64,000 bases of DNA from Flavobacterium branchiicola (GTDB lineage: Bacteria; Bacteroidota; Bacteroidia; Flavobacteriales; Flavobacteriaceae): contig NZ_JAGYWA010000009.1 in the NCBI RefSeq assembly GCF_018383905.1, positions 94,605 through 158,604 of the forward strand, given 5' to 3'. The position numbers and the translations under genes are program-made. Below are positions 19,893 through 28,233 of the stretch, piece after piece (within the stretch, counting starts at the first letter, position 1; each line of letters begins with the position of its first letter). The notes beneath the pieces are model-generated. The model did no database searches. It was not told the DNA's origin and saw only the letters and a program-made list of their open reading frames with translations.

Positions 19893-20852
19893 ATGACAAT
19901 TGAATTGTTAGACAAAGATAAAAACATTACGATGCTCAAAAGCATTGATGAAATGCCAAAAAATCTTAGCAACATTAGGAGTGTACAAATTATAAATTAC
20001 AGCAAGGAAGATGTTTTAATTTTTGAAAAACTCTTTGAGATTGATACTGCAATTTTAAGCAATAGCGAAGACATAGAGATAAGTTCTCATTATCTGGAAA
20101 AAGAAAATCAGTTAGCCTTTAATTTTTCATTTCCCTACTTTTCAGATCATAATAAAATGGATGAAGTAATTATTTCTTTTATTCTAAAGGAGAAAATTAT
20201 GTTTTCCTTCATGGATATTAATTTTGAAAAATTCATTCCGGAAATTAAAAAGCAGGAACATTTTGATAAAATAAAAGATCAGCCGTTTATTACCGATACT
20301 TTTCTTTTATTGATGATTGGAATTATTCCGGATTATTTCGCCGATTTAACAGAAGTTATTTCTAAAAATATTAAAACAATTTATGGCGGTTTGCTCAAAG
20401 AGAATAATTTTTCTGAACAACGTCTGAATGAAATAACAGCTTTAAAATTCAATAATCTTTTGGTAAAGGAATCTATGAACGAGTTTAGAAGAATTTTGCA
20501 TTTGCTTAGAAAAAGTCCGAAGCCTAGTCCTGAAATTATCGATGCTATTTTGTTAGAATTAAGTGATTTAACAGTAGTTAATGAATATGTAGAGAATAAT
20601 TTTGAACGCTTAGACGATCTGAAAGATTACATCTCGACAAGAATTGATTTAGAACAGAATAAAATTTTTAAAACACTTACAATCATAACCATGTGTATCT
20701 CGTTGCCTATGCTTGTTGCGGGTATTTATGGTATGAATTTTAAAAATATGCCTGAACTAGAATTAGAATATGGATATTTTTATGCAATTGTACTAATAAT
20801 AGTTTGTTTTGTTGGCCCTCTGATTTGGTTTAAACGAAAAAGATGGCTCTAA
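19893..20852 (+). CDS. corA: CorA-type divalent cation channel
   Basis: 319 residues, normal for CorA, the homopentameric inner-membrane Mg2+ (or Co2+) channel. The N-terminal ~240 residues are the acidic, mostly helical cytoplasmic domain. Two C-terminal membrane segments follow (about 262-282 and 292-312), and the defining GMN signature is at 280-282 at the end of the first, followed by a short acidic loop (MPELELEYG) and a basic tail KRKRW. It stands alone: 289 bp after the DUF1826-like gene and followed by about 630 bp of noncoding DNA. No Mg2+ riboswitch-like structure was recognised upstream. Confidence 0.93.
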   Translation: MTIELLDKDKNITMLKSIDEMPKNLSNIRSVQIINYSKEDVLIFEKLFEIDTAILSNSEDIEISSHYLEKENQLAFNFSFPYFSDHNKMDEVIISFILKEKIMFSFMDINFEKFIPEIKKQEHFDKIKDQPFITDTFLLLMIGIIPDYFADLTEVISKNIKTIYGGLLKENNFSEQRLNEITALKFNNLLVKESMNEFRRILHLLRKSPKPSPEIIDAILLELSDLTVVNEYVENNFERLDDLKDYISTRIDLEQNKIFKTLTIITMCISLPMLVAGIYGMNFKNMPELELEYGYFYAIVLIIVCFVGPLIWFKRKRWL

Positions 20853-21408
20853 TAAAAAGGCTTCTGGTTTATACCGAAAGCTTTAAAGTGAACTAGAGTT
20901 ATAGTTTTTTGTGTAAACCGCCGTAATTTTTGTGGCAGAAAAGGTATCCATTCAAAATATACTATATCACGATTCTACCATAAGCTATGAATACTAATTT
21001 TTTTTAGGGAAAAATATATAAAATTCTTTTTATTTACAATTCTAATTGTACTTCTTTTAAATTGTTTCTTAATTATTCCTCGAATGTAATTAGTGCACTT
21101 AAAAAATGAAAAGTTAATTTCTGGATATAATTATTAGCATCCTGTACTTTGAATTGTAACGTCTATAATTGTTTTGGTTTTGGTATTCTCTTTTTTTTAA
21201 CCAAAAATCACTTCTTTCAGAGTCCAATTTTAGGTATGAATTCCAGAGCGATATAGTTGTGTTTTAAAATCCAAAATAAGTAATCCATTTGAAAATATAA
21301 AATTAGCAGCCTTAAGTTTTTGTAACAAAATTGGCGACAACTAAAATATGCTTCCCTCCAATCAAATACAACAACAAAACATACTAGTGATGAGACCTTA
21401 TTAATTAA
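20853..21408. other. Noncoding stretch between corA and the minus-strand operon
   Basis: No coding region is recognisable on either strand. Just after corA (about 20855-20885) there is an imperfect hairpin (GGCTTCTGGT ... ACCGAAAGCTT) that could end the corA transcript, but no T run follows. The remainder is very AT-rich, with several T runs. Confidence 0.5.
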
Positions 21409-21441
21409 AAACCCCTGTAAAAAAAGTTTTTACAGGGGTTT
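21409..21441. terminator. Strong bidirectional-looking terminator hairpin
   Basis: Perfect 15-bp inverted repeat AAACCCCTGTAAAAA / TTTTTACAGGGGTTT with a 3-nt loop. The stem gives A/T runs on both strands. It lies about 45 bp past the stop of the 21486-22157 minus-strand gene and is the natural end of that operon; it could also stop transcripts coming from corA. Confidence 0.88.
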
Positions 21442-21485
21442 AATTAAATTAGTAATCTGTATTGATTATTTAGAATTAATCATTA

Positions 21486-22157
21486 TTAATTAAATTTCAT
21501 ATAGGTATCTTTAATAGAAAGAGTGCCATACGTAACAGGAGTGAAAATCAGATCCAGTTTATTAATATCCAACGACTGCGAAGCATATTCAGTACATACT
21601 TTATCTTTTGAAATGTATAATCTAGGAATATTATTCTCAAAAACAAGATGTGGTCGAAGGTATTTTTTGTCATAATTACAATCTTTATCAGCAGTCTGAA
21701 GAAACTTGTCAATTTGACTATCAACATATCCGTTTCGTCGAGCGCTAACAGTATAAACTACTCCATCATTCGCATAGAAAAAGTTAAATGTTTCAAATTC
21801 AACATCATCACGAATTGGACAAAACATAGAAGAATAAGACTGTTCTATACTTAGAAAATTGTAATTATAAGTCTTTACCTTTAATACAATATCATATTTT
21901 CCACATTCACCTAATGTTGTACCATAAGCTAAACTGCTTGGATCATTAATTAACCTATCTGTGAGGTTTACCATCTCTTCTGCCACATATACATTTGGCC
22001 AGTGCACTTCTATGTTATTCCCAAAACCATCATACTGATATGTAACATTGTTATTAAGAGGCTGTTGGTTTAAGGTTGTCATAAACTGCTCCTTTATAGT
22101 CTGAGAGCTGCAATTAATCGTAAATTGCAGCGCTATTAAAGCTATTAAATATTTCAT
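21486..22157 (-). CDS. Small exported cysteine-containing protein, function unknown
   Basis: 223 residues, last gene of the minus-strand operon. The N-terminus is a hydrophobic signal; a cysteine at 16 (FTINC) gives a weak lipobox, so it may be a lipoprotein or a soluble periplasmic protein. Four more cysteines (GECGKY, MFCPIR, KDCNYD, KVCTEY) could form two disulfides in the periplasm. I recognise no family. The start is 18 bp after the stop of the secreted muramidase, so the two are tightly linked. Because bacteria that secrete peptidoglycan hydrolases often encode a periplasmic protector next to them, an immunity role is a reasonable but untested idea. Confidence 0.75.
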   Translation of the reverse strand: MKYLIALIALQFTINCSSQTIKEQFMTTLNQQPLNNNVTYQYDGFGNNIEVHWPNVYVAEEMVNLTDRLINDPSSLAYGTTLGECGKYDIVLKVKTYNYNFLSIEQSYSSMFCPIRDDVEFETFNFFYANDGVVYTVSARRNGYVDSQIDKFLQTADKDCNYDKKYLRPHLVFENNIPRLYISKDKVCTEYASQSLDINKLDLIFTPVTYGTLSIKDTYMKFN

Positions 22158-22175
22158 TTTTTTGATTTTATAGTA

Positions 22176-23666
22176 TTAAAAACAATCTTTAGCCAGCAAA
22201 TTAAGGTCGCTTTTTAATTTCTGGTATTCTGTAGCCATTTTTGTATCGTAATCATTCTTTTTATATTGAGGCCCGTTATACTTTGCAGCAAAATTTGCCC
22301 ATTGATTATTCTGAAGTTTACCAACGAGATCATTTGTGATTATAAAGTTAGCAAACGCATTTAAGTGTTTGTCTAAGTTTCTAGATGTCATGTCATTATA
22401 AAAAGCTGTTGCGTTTGTATAACCTGCTTGAGCGTAGTTTTTCCCCATAATTTGGAACGCACCAAACGATGCTGATTTTACAGCGGCTTCTGGATTTAAT
22501 GCAAAAGCTCTTGCCAGCTTATCGAGCTGCTCATCATAAGTTCCATAACCTCCCTGATTTGGATTTGATATATCAGGATTAGATTGATCATATATTCCAT
22601 TAGTCAGAGCACTAAAATAATGTCTTTCAAATAAGATTTTGGGATCACCATTGGAGCGAAAAGCATTTCCTTCACTTTCTACTTCAAAAACTGCAAGTAT
22701 ATGCTCAACTGTAAGATGTAGTAAACTTGCAGCGGCTAATAAAGCTGCTTTAGAAATTTTTCCATCACAAGGATTAGTCGAAGAACAATCAAGTGCTTTC
22801 GTTGGATCATCATCATTACAGTCTTCTCCATATGTAGTGGCTTTCCAAAAATTTCCTGGCCAAGAAACTGATTCCATAATTTCACCATAAAATCCATCAT
22901 TATCATAGTCTAAATACCAAGGTATTGTAGTGCTGCATAGCACATTTGCCATTATGTTATTGTCATCACAATCTGCACCTTTAGTACTGTCAAACCAGCT
23001 AGATCCGGGACTTTCATCTGATTCAATTATTGCAGTACTTGTATCATGCCAACCGTCACCGTCTTTATCCAAAAACCATGGTCGTATTTTAGGTACACAT
23101 AAACATTGCTCATAATCAACAACTTGTTTTGAAGTGGAGCAAGACACTAAGGTGCAGACATCGGGATCTGGCTCTGGATTAGGGCCTGGTGGTGAATCAT
23201 CTAAAAAAATATCACAATAGAGAGGAAAATAAGTACAAATATCATATGGCTCAGGATCTGGCCAACCTGGATCTGAATCTGGACTTGGAATAAAGGCAGG
23301 AATATCAACATTGTTTAATTGAATACCTGTCTCTAAAATTGCTTTTAGATCTTCGTCACTAATTGTCATAGGCAAATCTAAGATATTAGTAGTAAGTTGC
23401 TTTTCAAGATTATCAAAAGCATCTATATTCCCATCACTATTATAATCTACAAAATCATTGCTATAATCATTATCATTATTTACGGCATCAACATAATCCG
23501 CAACATTATCATAAACTTCAACATGACCACCCTGATCTTCAAAAGACTGTAGTAAATCATTAATTTCATCACTAAATCCCATGTCTTCCCAATCCTGCCC
23601 ATAACTGCTAGGTCCGATCAGTAAGCATAAGAACGTAAAAGCTAATATAAAAACTTTATTTTTCAT
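22176..23666 (-). CDS. Secreted N-acetylmuramidase (phage-endolysin type) with MopE-like calcium/metal-binding repeats
   Basis: 496 residues with a signal peptide ending near SSYGQ. An acidic region holds an EF-hand-like DYNSDGNIDAFD (about 77-88). Two ~47-residue units follow (about 195-290), each with W(F/Y)LDxDxDG near its start and GxDC(D/N)D near its end; this resembles the Cu-binding MopE/thrombospondin-3-like motif, and the loops probably bind Ca2+. The C-terminal ~185 residues match the N-acetylmuramidase domain usually found in phage lysins: VESEGNAF with likely catalytic Glu330, ILFERHYF, and SFGAFQIMGKNY. It should cleave the glycan strands of peptidoglycan outside the cytoplasm. 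There is no T9SS tail. It lies 5 bp after the Sel1-repeat gene, so it is surely in the operon. Confidence 0.87.
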   Translation of the reverse strand: MKNKVFILAFTFLCLLIGPSSYGQDWEDMGFSDEINDLLQSFEDQGGHVEVYDNVADYVDAVNNDNDYSNDFVDYNSDGNIDAFDNLEKQLTTNILDLPMTISDEDLKAILETGIQLNNVDIPAFIPSPDSDPGWPDPEPYDICTYFPLYCDIFLDDSPPGPNPEPDPDVCTLVSCSTSKQVVDYEQCLCVPKIRPWFLDKDGDGWHDTSTAIIESDESPGSSWFDSTKGADCDDNNIMANVLCSTTIPWYLDYDNDGFYGEIMESVSWPGNFWKATTYGEDCNDDDPTKALDCSSTNPCDGKISKAALLAAASLLHLTVEHILAVFEVESEGNAFRSNGDPKILFERHYFSALTNGIYDQSNPDISNPNQGGYGTYDEQLDKLARAFALNPEAAVKSASFGAFQIMGKNYAQAGYTNATAFYNDMTSRNLDKHLNAFANFIITNDLVGKLQNNQWANFAAKYNGPQYKKNDYDTKMATEYQKLKSDLNLLAKDCF

Positions 23667-23671
23667 ATGAT

Positions 23672-25195
23672 TTACCTTTTTATTAAAATTGTTGTTTTCA
23701 CTTCACTTTCATAGGTCAGACGCAGCAGATAATATCCCGTTGGAGCATTTAAAACAAGGGTTTTAGTTTGTTGTCCTGCAGGTAAATTCTTCCATTGTTG
23801 TTTGTATATTTGGACACCATTTATATAATGGATACTCATCTCTACATCTGCTGAATGGGCAAGATTAAAACTTAAATTAAAATCATTTAGAACTGGATTG
23901 GGATAAGCAATTACAGAAGATATTAATTCTTTTTCTTGTATGTTCTTTTCTTGTTTTTTATCAAGAATAATGTACATTGGTCTTTCATTTTCCTTTTCTT
24001 TAATATTATAAAGCTGAAGGTTTCCAACTATAAATAGTGATTCATCAGCATCGATTAATTGAATTTTAGCCTCTTTAAATGAATAGGTCGCAATTGTATC
24101 TTTATAGAAATGTTCCGTTCTGTCAATTTTGGAATCTTCAAAAACTATTGCATTTTCCATTATTTGAGCTGTAAATGGTGCACTGTCGCCGTGTTCTTCA
24201 TTCCACACGCCTGAAAGCTTACTATCGTCCTGCTTTAGGTCAATTTGAAGAGGAGTTTGGCTGATAATATTTTGCCCGCTCCAATCATACCTGATTAATT
24301 GGCCTGTGTAATTACCTGATATGTTTTTAGAAATAGGAGCCTGTTTTACTTTCAGAAAAGTCTCGGGAGCATTAATTTCGGTAATAGATGTAACTTCTGG
24401 AAGTGTTTTAGACAAAGTTAGACGCTGATTGGGAACTGCGTTTTCAGCTTCCGGATCATCCAGTTCAATCTGAGATTTTTTGTGCCTCCTTTCTGAAGCC
24501 TTCAAAAGCCAGTATTTCGCTTTTTCAGTATCTATAGTAACTCCATACCCGTTTCTATAGCACAAACCAAGCATATACATAGCAGATAAATTTCCTTTTT
24601 TTGCACCAATTTCAAACTGCTGTACAGCCAGAGAATAATTCTGTTGGCAGCCTAATCCTTTATAGTACATATAACCCAAAGAATAAGTAGAGCTTACATC
24701 TCCTTTTTCTGAACCTTCTTTAAAAATAGTCAATGCCAGACTATAATCTTGAGCTGTTCCTTCGCCTTTCATAGCCATGCCGCCCCATTTACTATAAGAC
24801 CTCTTATATCCGGCTTTGGCTGCTATTTCAAAATGTTTAATTGCTTCAGCTGGATTTGATGTTTGAGAGATAACTCCCAGATTATATCGTGCTTTTGAGT
24901 AACCGGCATTTGCAGCTCTTTCAAGCCATTCTTTTCCAAGCTCTTCATTTTTTGTACCACCGATACCTTTGTTATAAATTAATCCCAAAGAGTTCATAGA
25001 TTCAACATTTCCTTTCTCGGCTAATTTTAGATAAATATCTATGGCAGCTTTGGGATTGTAAACATTAGTTCCCTGTAGCAGATACAGGCTGGCTGTCCGT
25101 AACTCTTTTTTAATTTCGGGTGTATTTTGGCCATAAGAGACCATTCCACCAAGTATAAGCAGTAGTAAAACTGCTTTTTTGGTAATTTTTTTCAT
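23672..25195 (-). CDS. Secreted Sel1-repeat protein with type IX secretion sorting tail
   Basis: 507 residues. A signal peptide (ending SYGQ, about residue 22) is followed by roughly six Sel1/TPR-like repeats (about 45-240), seen as recurring GNxxSMxxLGxxYxxG and AxxxGxxxAxYNLG patterns. A middle domain (about 290-400) is beta-rich and of unknown family. The C-terminal ~75 residues are a type A T9SS sorting domain: YPNPVLNDFNLSF, a QIYKQ strand, and an ending GYYLLRLTYES...TILIKR. The protein is thus probably carried across the outer membrane and attached to the surface or released. Sel1 repeats mediate protein contacts. It overlaps in transcription with the muramidase (5-bp gap), which hints at a joint task in the cell envelope. 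Confidence 0.88.
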   Translation of the reverse strand: MKKITKKAVLLLLILGGMVSYGQNTPEIKKELRTASLYLLQGTNVYNPKAAIDIYLKLAEKGNVESMNSLGLIYNKGIGGTKNEELGKEWLERAANAGYSKARYNLGVISQTSNPAEAIKHFEIAAKAGYKRSYSKWGGMAMKGEGTAQDYSLALTIFKEGSEKGDVSSTYSLGYMYYKGLGCQQNYSLAVQQFEIGAKKGNLSAMYMLGLCYRNGYGVTIDTEKAKYWLLKASERRHKKSQIELDDPEAENAVPNQRLTLSKTLPEVTSITEINAPETFLKVKQAPISKNISGNYTGQLIRYDWSGQNIISQTPLQIDLKQDDSKLSGVWNEEHGDSAPFTAQIMENAIVFEDSKIDRTEHFYKDTIATYSFKEAKIQLIDADESLFIVGNLQLYNIKEKENERPMYIILDKKQEKNIQEKELISSVIAYPNPVLNDFNLSFNLAHSADVEMSIHYINGVQIYKQQWKNLPAGQQTKTLVLNAPTGYYLLRLTYESEVKTTILIKR

Positions 25196-25312
25196 AAATT
25201 TTATTTTAGTTAAAAAATTATTTAATTCACGTTGAGATTTTTTTAAATGAAATGTTTAAGCTGTATCCAAGTTGGTCAGATTAAACTTTAGAATTTAAGT
25301 TTGTAGAGAATT

Positions 25313-26596
25313 CTACCACGCAAGAGCATTTGCAGCTTTCGATTTTTTAGACTTATTATTTTTAATAAAATCCAATTGTTTTAATAAATCGGGCTTATTC
25401 TGCTCTATGTCACGCTTAGAAAAAATATTTTCTTGAGTTTTGTATATTTTTGCGCGCTCATACGTAACAAGATATCTAAGATGATAAACAGAAAATTCTT
25501 CTATGATTTTTGATTTATCTAAATCGGCAGTTAAGTTTTCTTCTTCAAGTGCTTCCCAGCTTTCATATGCTTTTTTGATGCCTTCTTTTGTATTTTTATT
25601 TATAAGCCATTTATTTACCTGCTCAGAATTAAGAATTTGAGCTATTTTATCATATTCAGGTGCAGCTTTTTTAATAGGCTTTGTATTTGCCTTGTTAGCT
25701 TTATTTTCTATTTTAACTTTCTCAAATGTCACATAATTTAATACCAGAGAGTCTATCTGAGCTGCGCTTAATCTTAATTGCGATTCATATTGCAGTACAG
25801 AAGAATATTTATTTTCGGCATAGTTTCCATCAGAAAGTATATTGGCACGTATTAAAAGGGAAGGCTCCATTAAAGCGACTTTTTTAGCCAGTAAGTCTTT
25901 CTCTTTTTTGGTGTATAAATCTGCTTTTTTATCCAGAATACTGTTTTTATTCAACTCATAATTTGCAATCGCTCGAAGCTCTTCTTTTTCTTTTCCCGAG
26001 GTATTAATTTTCAGTTTAACTATTCTGTCCCAGTCAGCGGCAGCATCTTCCATTGCCTGCTCCTTATAGATTTGTCTCATAAGTGCCAGATATTGTTCTT
26101 TGACTAAAATAGAATTCAATTTTTGATTATAGAATTGAATTGTTTCTTTTGGAGATTTCTTTGGCTGATAGTATATAGAATCAGTGACCTTTTGGATTTT
26201 AGAGATTTGATCCTTTTCAAGCTTTAATTCTTTTGAAAACGCTAAAGCAGTTAAAAACCTATTGTCTTTATCCTTTTGATATTCAAAACGATTTAACTCT
26301 TCTGTAGAAAGAATACTGCTCAAAAAAGATTTGGTAACCGCATAATACGGTTTGAATTGCTCAACAGGTTCTCCGTTTACCAGCCTGTTATTTGCTATAC
26401 TGTCAATTTTTTTGAAATTTTCAGCTATTTTCAGCTGTTTTTCGTCACTTATATTCACTATAGACACCACGTCATATACCTGATACACAATATGTGCCGG
26501 GAAATTCCGTGTTACCTTTTCACTAATTTGAGCTCTGCTGCTCATTGATAAAAACACAGACAGTAAAGTGAGTGTCCTAATTAAGTTTTTTTTCAT
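25313..26596 (-). CDS. Exported, highly helical protein of unknown function
   Basis: 427 residues using the ATG at 26596. The frame stays open up to 26713, but this upstream part would overlap the preceding gene and hide the signal peptide, while the chosen start gives a normal one (MKKNLIRTLTLL... ending SRAQ). The rest is rich in Lys, Glu, Leu and Ala and should be almost all helix. Short motifs of the LxxxQ type recur (LEKDQISKIQ, LSAAQIDSLV, LNSEQVNKWL), reminiscent of the LTxxQ motifs of CpxP/Spy-like periplasmic proteins, but this is only a resemblance. It sits between the transglutaminase-like and the Sel1 gene; the 117-bp gap to the latter is the largest in the operon. Confidence 0.75.
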   Translation of the reverse strand: MKKNLIRTLTLLSVFLSMSSRAQISEKVTRNFPAHIVYQVYDVVSIVNISDEKQLKIAENFKKIDSIANNRLVNGEPVEQFKPYYAVTKSFLSSILSTEELNRFEYQKDKDNRFLTALAFSKELKLEKDQISKIQKVTDSIYYQPKKSPKETIQFYNQKLNSILVKEQYLALMRQIYKEQAMEDAAADWDRIVKLKINTSGKEKEELRAIANYELNKNSILDKKADLYTKKEKDLLAKKVALMEPSLLIRANILSDGNYAENKYSSVLQYESQLRLSAAQIDSLVLNYVTFEKVKIENKANKANTKPIKKAAPEYDKIAQILNSEQVNKWLINKNTKEGIKKAYESWEALEEENLTADLDKSKIIEEFSVYHLRYLVTYERAKIYKTQENIFSKRDIEQNKPDLLKQLDFIKNNKSKKSKAANALAW

Positions 26597-26675
26597 TGTT
26601 TTTAAGGGTTTAATGGTTAATATATAATTGTAATCGATTACATTTTTTGTCAAAAAAAAGTTTTGTATTTTTAGT

Positions 26676-28211
26676 TTAAAACCATGTTCTGCTTCCGTCA
26701 TTATTAAAGACAAAAGGCCTTTCTAATTTCTTTGAGTCACTTCCTAAAAATAATAGTAATGCGTTTCTGGGCACATTTGCAAAAACCATATTAACTACCT
26801 GATTATTGACTTTTTGAGTTCCTATTAACTGCCATCCGTTACTCCAATAAAAAAGTTTATACGTAATACCCATTTTGAATTTTAAGTACTTTTCAGATTC
26901 AGTAATTGTCACTTCTCTTTTTTGGTTCAGATCTGGAATTAATTCAATAGAAGCATTATCTTGTACAATTACAGGTACTCCGGCAGGAACCATCTTTCCT
27001 CCAGAATAATACTGAGGAAGTATAACTGTATTTTTGCAAATGGAAGTAAAAGTGGTTTGGTTATTATTTGTTTTTCCCCACCAAAATGGTCTCCAAGCCA
27101 ATCCGTTAAATGTTGTGGCATAGACAATTGGTCGATTCTTTTTATCGTCGAATAAACGGCATTTTACGTCAATGGTTTCCCAGAATTCATTTGTAACGTC
27201 CAGATAGTTCATTTGTTTTAATATACCTGGGGGTATATTATCTGCCAATTCAAAACTTGCCAGTGTTTGCGGTTGCTTAGAATACGTAATGCGAAGTACT
27301 TTTGAAGGCTCACGAACTAGTTTTTCATCAAATATTCTGGAACCATAATCGTAGTTAATAGGTTTTATTTTTTCATCAAAAAAAGTATTTGTAAAGTGAC
27401 CACCAATAGAAGTAGCCCAAAAAGGAATGACATTTATAGTCGCTGCAATTCCTTCAGATCTCATTGTAAAAACGCCCAAATCTGCAATGTCAGGACAAGG
27501 ACCTTCTTTTCTGAATAATATTTGTAATGCACTCAGTTTAGGTAAAGGCTCCTTACGCTGCTCTCCCCATTTATTAATGAACCAAGAATCATAATCATCT
27601 CTAACGGATCTCAATACTGTTTTAAAACCTTTAGAAGGAATTTGTTCGTTAATCCATTTATATTTACTTTCATAAACTGGTCTCCAATTTTGCAGAGGTT
27701 CTTCACAAATTCTGTAAGGAAGAATATATTCGCAAAAATTTTCAAAAGATTTATTTTCTATCGTAGAAGAATTCCAGGCTTTAAAAGCACTTTCTAAATT
27801 TTGAATAAGAAAATCTCCTGTTATGGTTTCAATATCCTTTGTAACATATGCCTTTGCATATAAACCCGGATTTGCCGTTTTAATTTCGTCAAGAGCTTTT
27901 GTAGCCTTTTCAAAATCTGAATAACTAAGTTCATTATAAGCGACTTTTTCCTTGGAAGAATTTTCCCAATAATAATCAGAAGAAGTATGAATATCCATAT
28001 TTGCAATTAAAAACTGCATTGCTTTTATTTTCAGTGTATCTTTTGAACTATCTGCATATTGAAGTGCTTTTTCAAGTTCAACTCGATTTTTTCCAGCCTT
28101 TTTTAAAACAGTCTCAACGCTGGATGGATATTGAGCGTAACTTAAAAATGAAAATAATAATAAAAATACGCAGTTATATTTTTTTATTTGTTCACAAAAA
28201 TAGTGTGCCAT
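26676..28211 (-). CDS. Exported transglutaminase-like protein
   Basis: 511 residues with an N-terminal signal (hydrophobic part about 14-24, ending SYAQ). The central region looks like a Bacteroidota transglutaminase-like (papain-fold) domain: an EYILPYRICEEPLQNWR block, then PCPDIADLGVFTMRSEGIAA with Cys239, GGHFTN with His272 and NYDYG with Asp288, giving a plausible Cys-His-Asp triad in the right order. The C-terminal ~150 residues look beta-rich. Such proteins act as peptidases or cross-linkers in the envelope; the substrate here is unknown. It starts 22 bp after the end of the upstream Wzy-like gene. An ATG several codons into the reading frame is also possible, because the first residues before the hydrophobic core are long. 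Confidence 0.8.
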   Translation of the reverse strand: MAHYFCEQIKKYNCVFLLLFSFLSYAQYPSSVETVLKKAGKNRVELEKALQYADSSKDTLKIKAMQFLIANMDIHTSSDYYWENSSKEKVAYNELSYSDFEKATKALDEIKTANPGLYAKAYVTKDIETITGDFLIQNLESAFKAWNSSTIENKSFENFCEYILPYRICEEPLQNWRPVYESKYKWINEQIPSKGFKTVLRSVRDDYDSWFINKWGEQRKEPLPKLSALQILFRKEGPCPDIADLGVFTMRSEGIAATINVIPFWATSIGGHFTNTFFDEKIKPINYDYGSRIFDEKLVREPSKVLRITYSKQPQTLASFELADNIPPGILKQMNYLDVTNEFWETIDVKCRLFDDKKNRPIVYATTFNGLAWRPFWWGKTNNNQTTFTSICKNTVILPQYYSGGKMVPAGVPVIVQDNASIELIPDLNQKREVTITESEKYLKFKMGITYKLFYWSNGWQLIGTQKVNNQVVNMVFANVPRNALLLFLGSDSKKLERPFVFNNDGSRTWF

Positions 28212-28233
28212 AAATAGTAGTTATTGTTGATTA

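Noticed and set aside
20855..20885. Terminator for corA
   Set aside because: The hairpin has a bulge and no T run; noted only as a weak structure in the gap.
26597..26713. Longer N-terminus for the helical exported protein
   Set aside because: It would overlap the previous gene and bury the clear signal peptide starting at the ATG at 26596.
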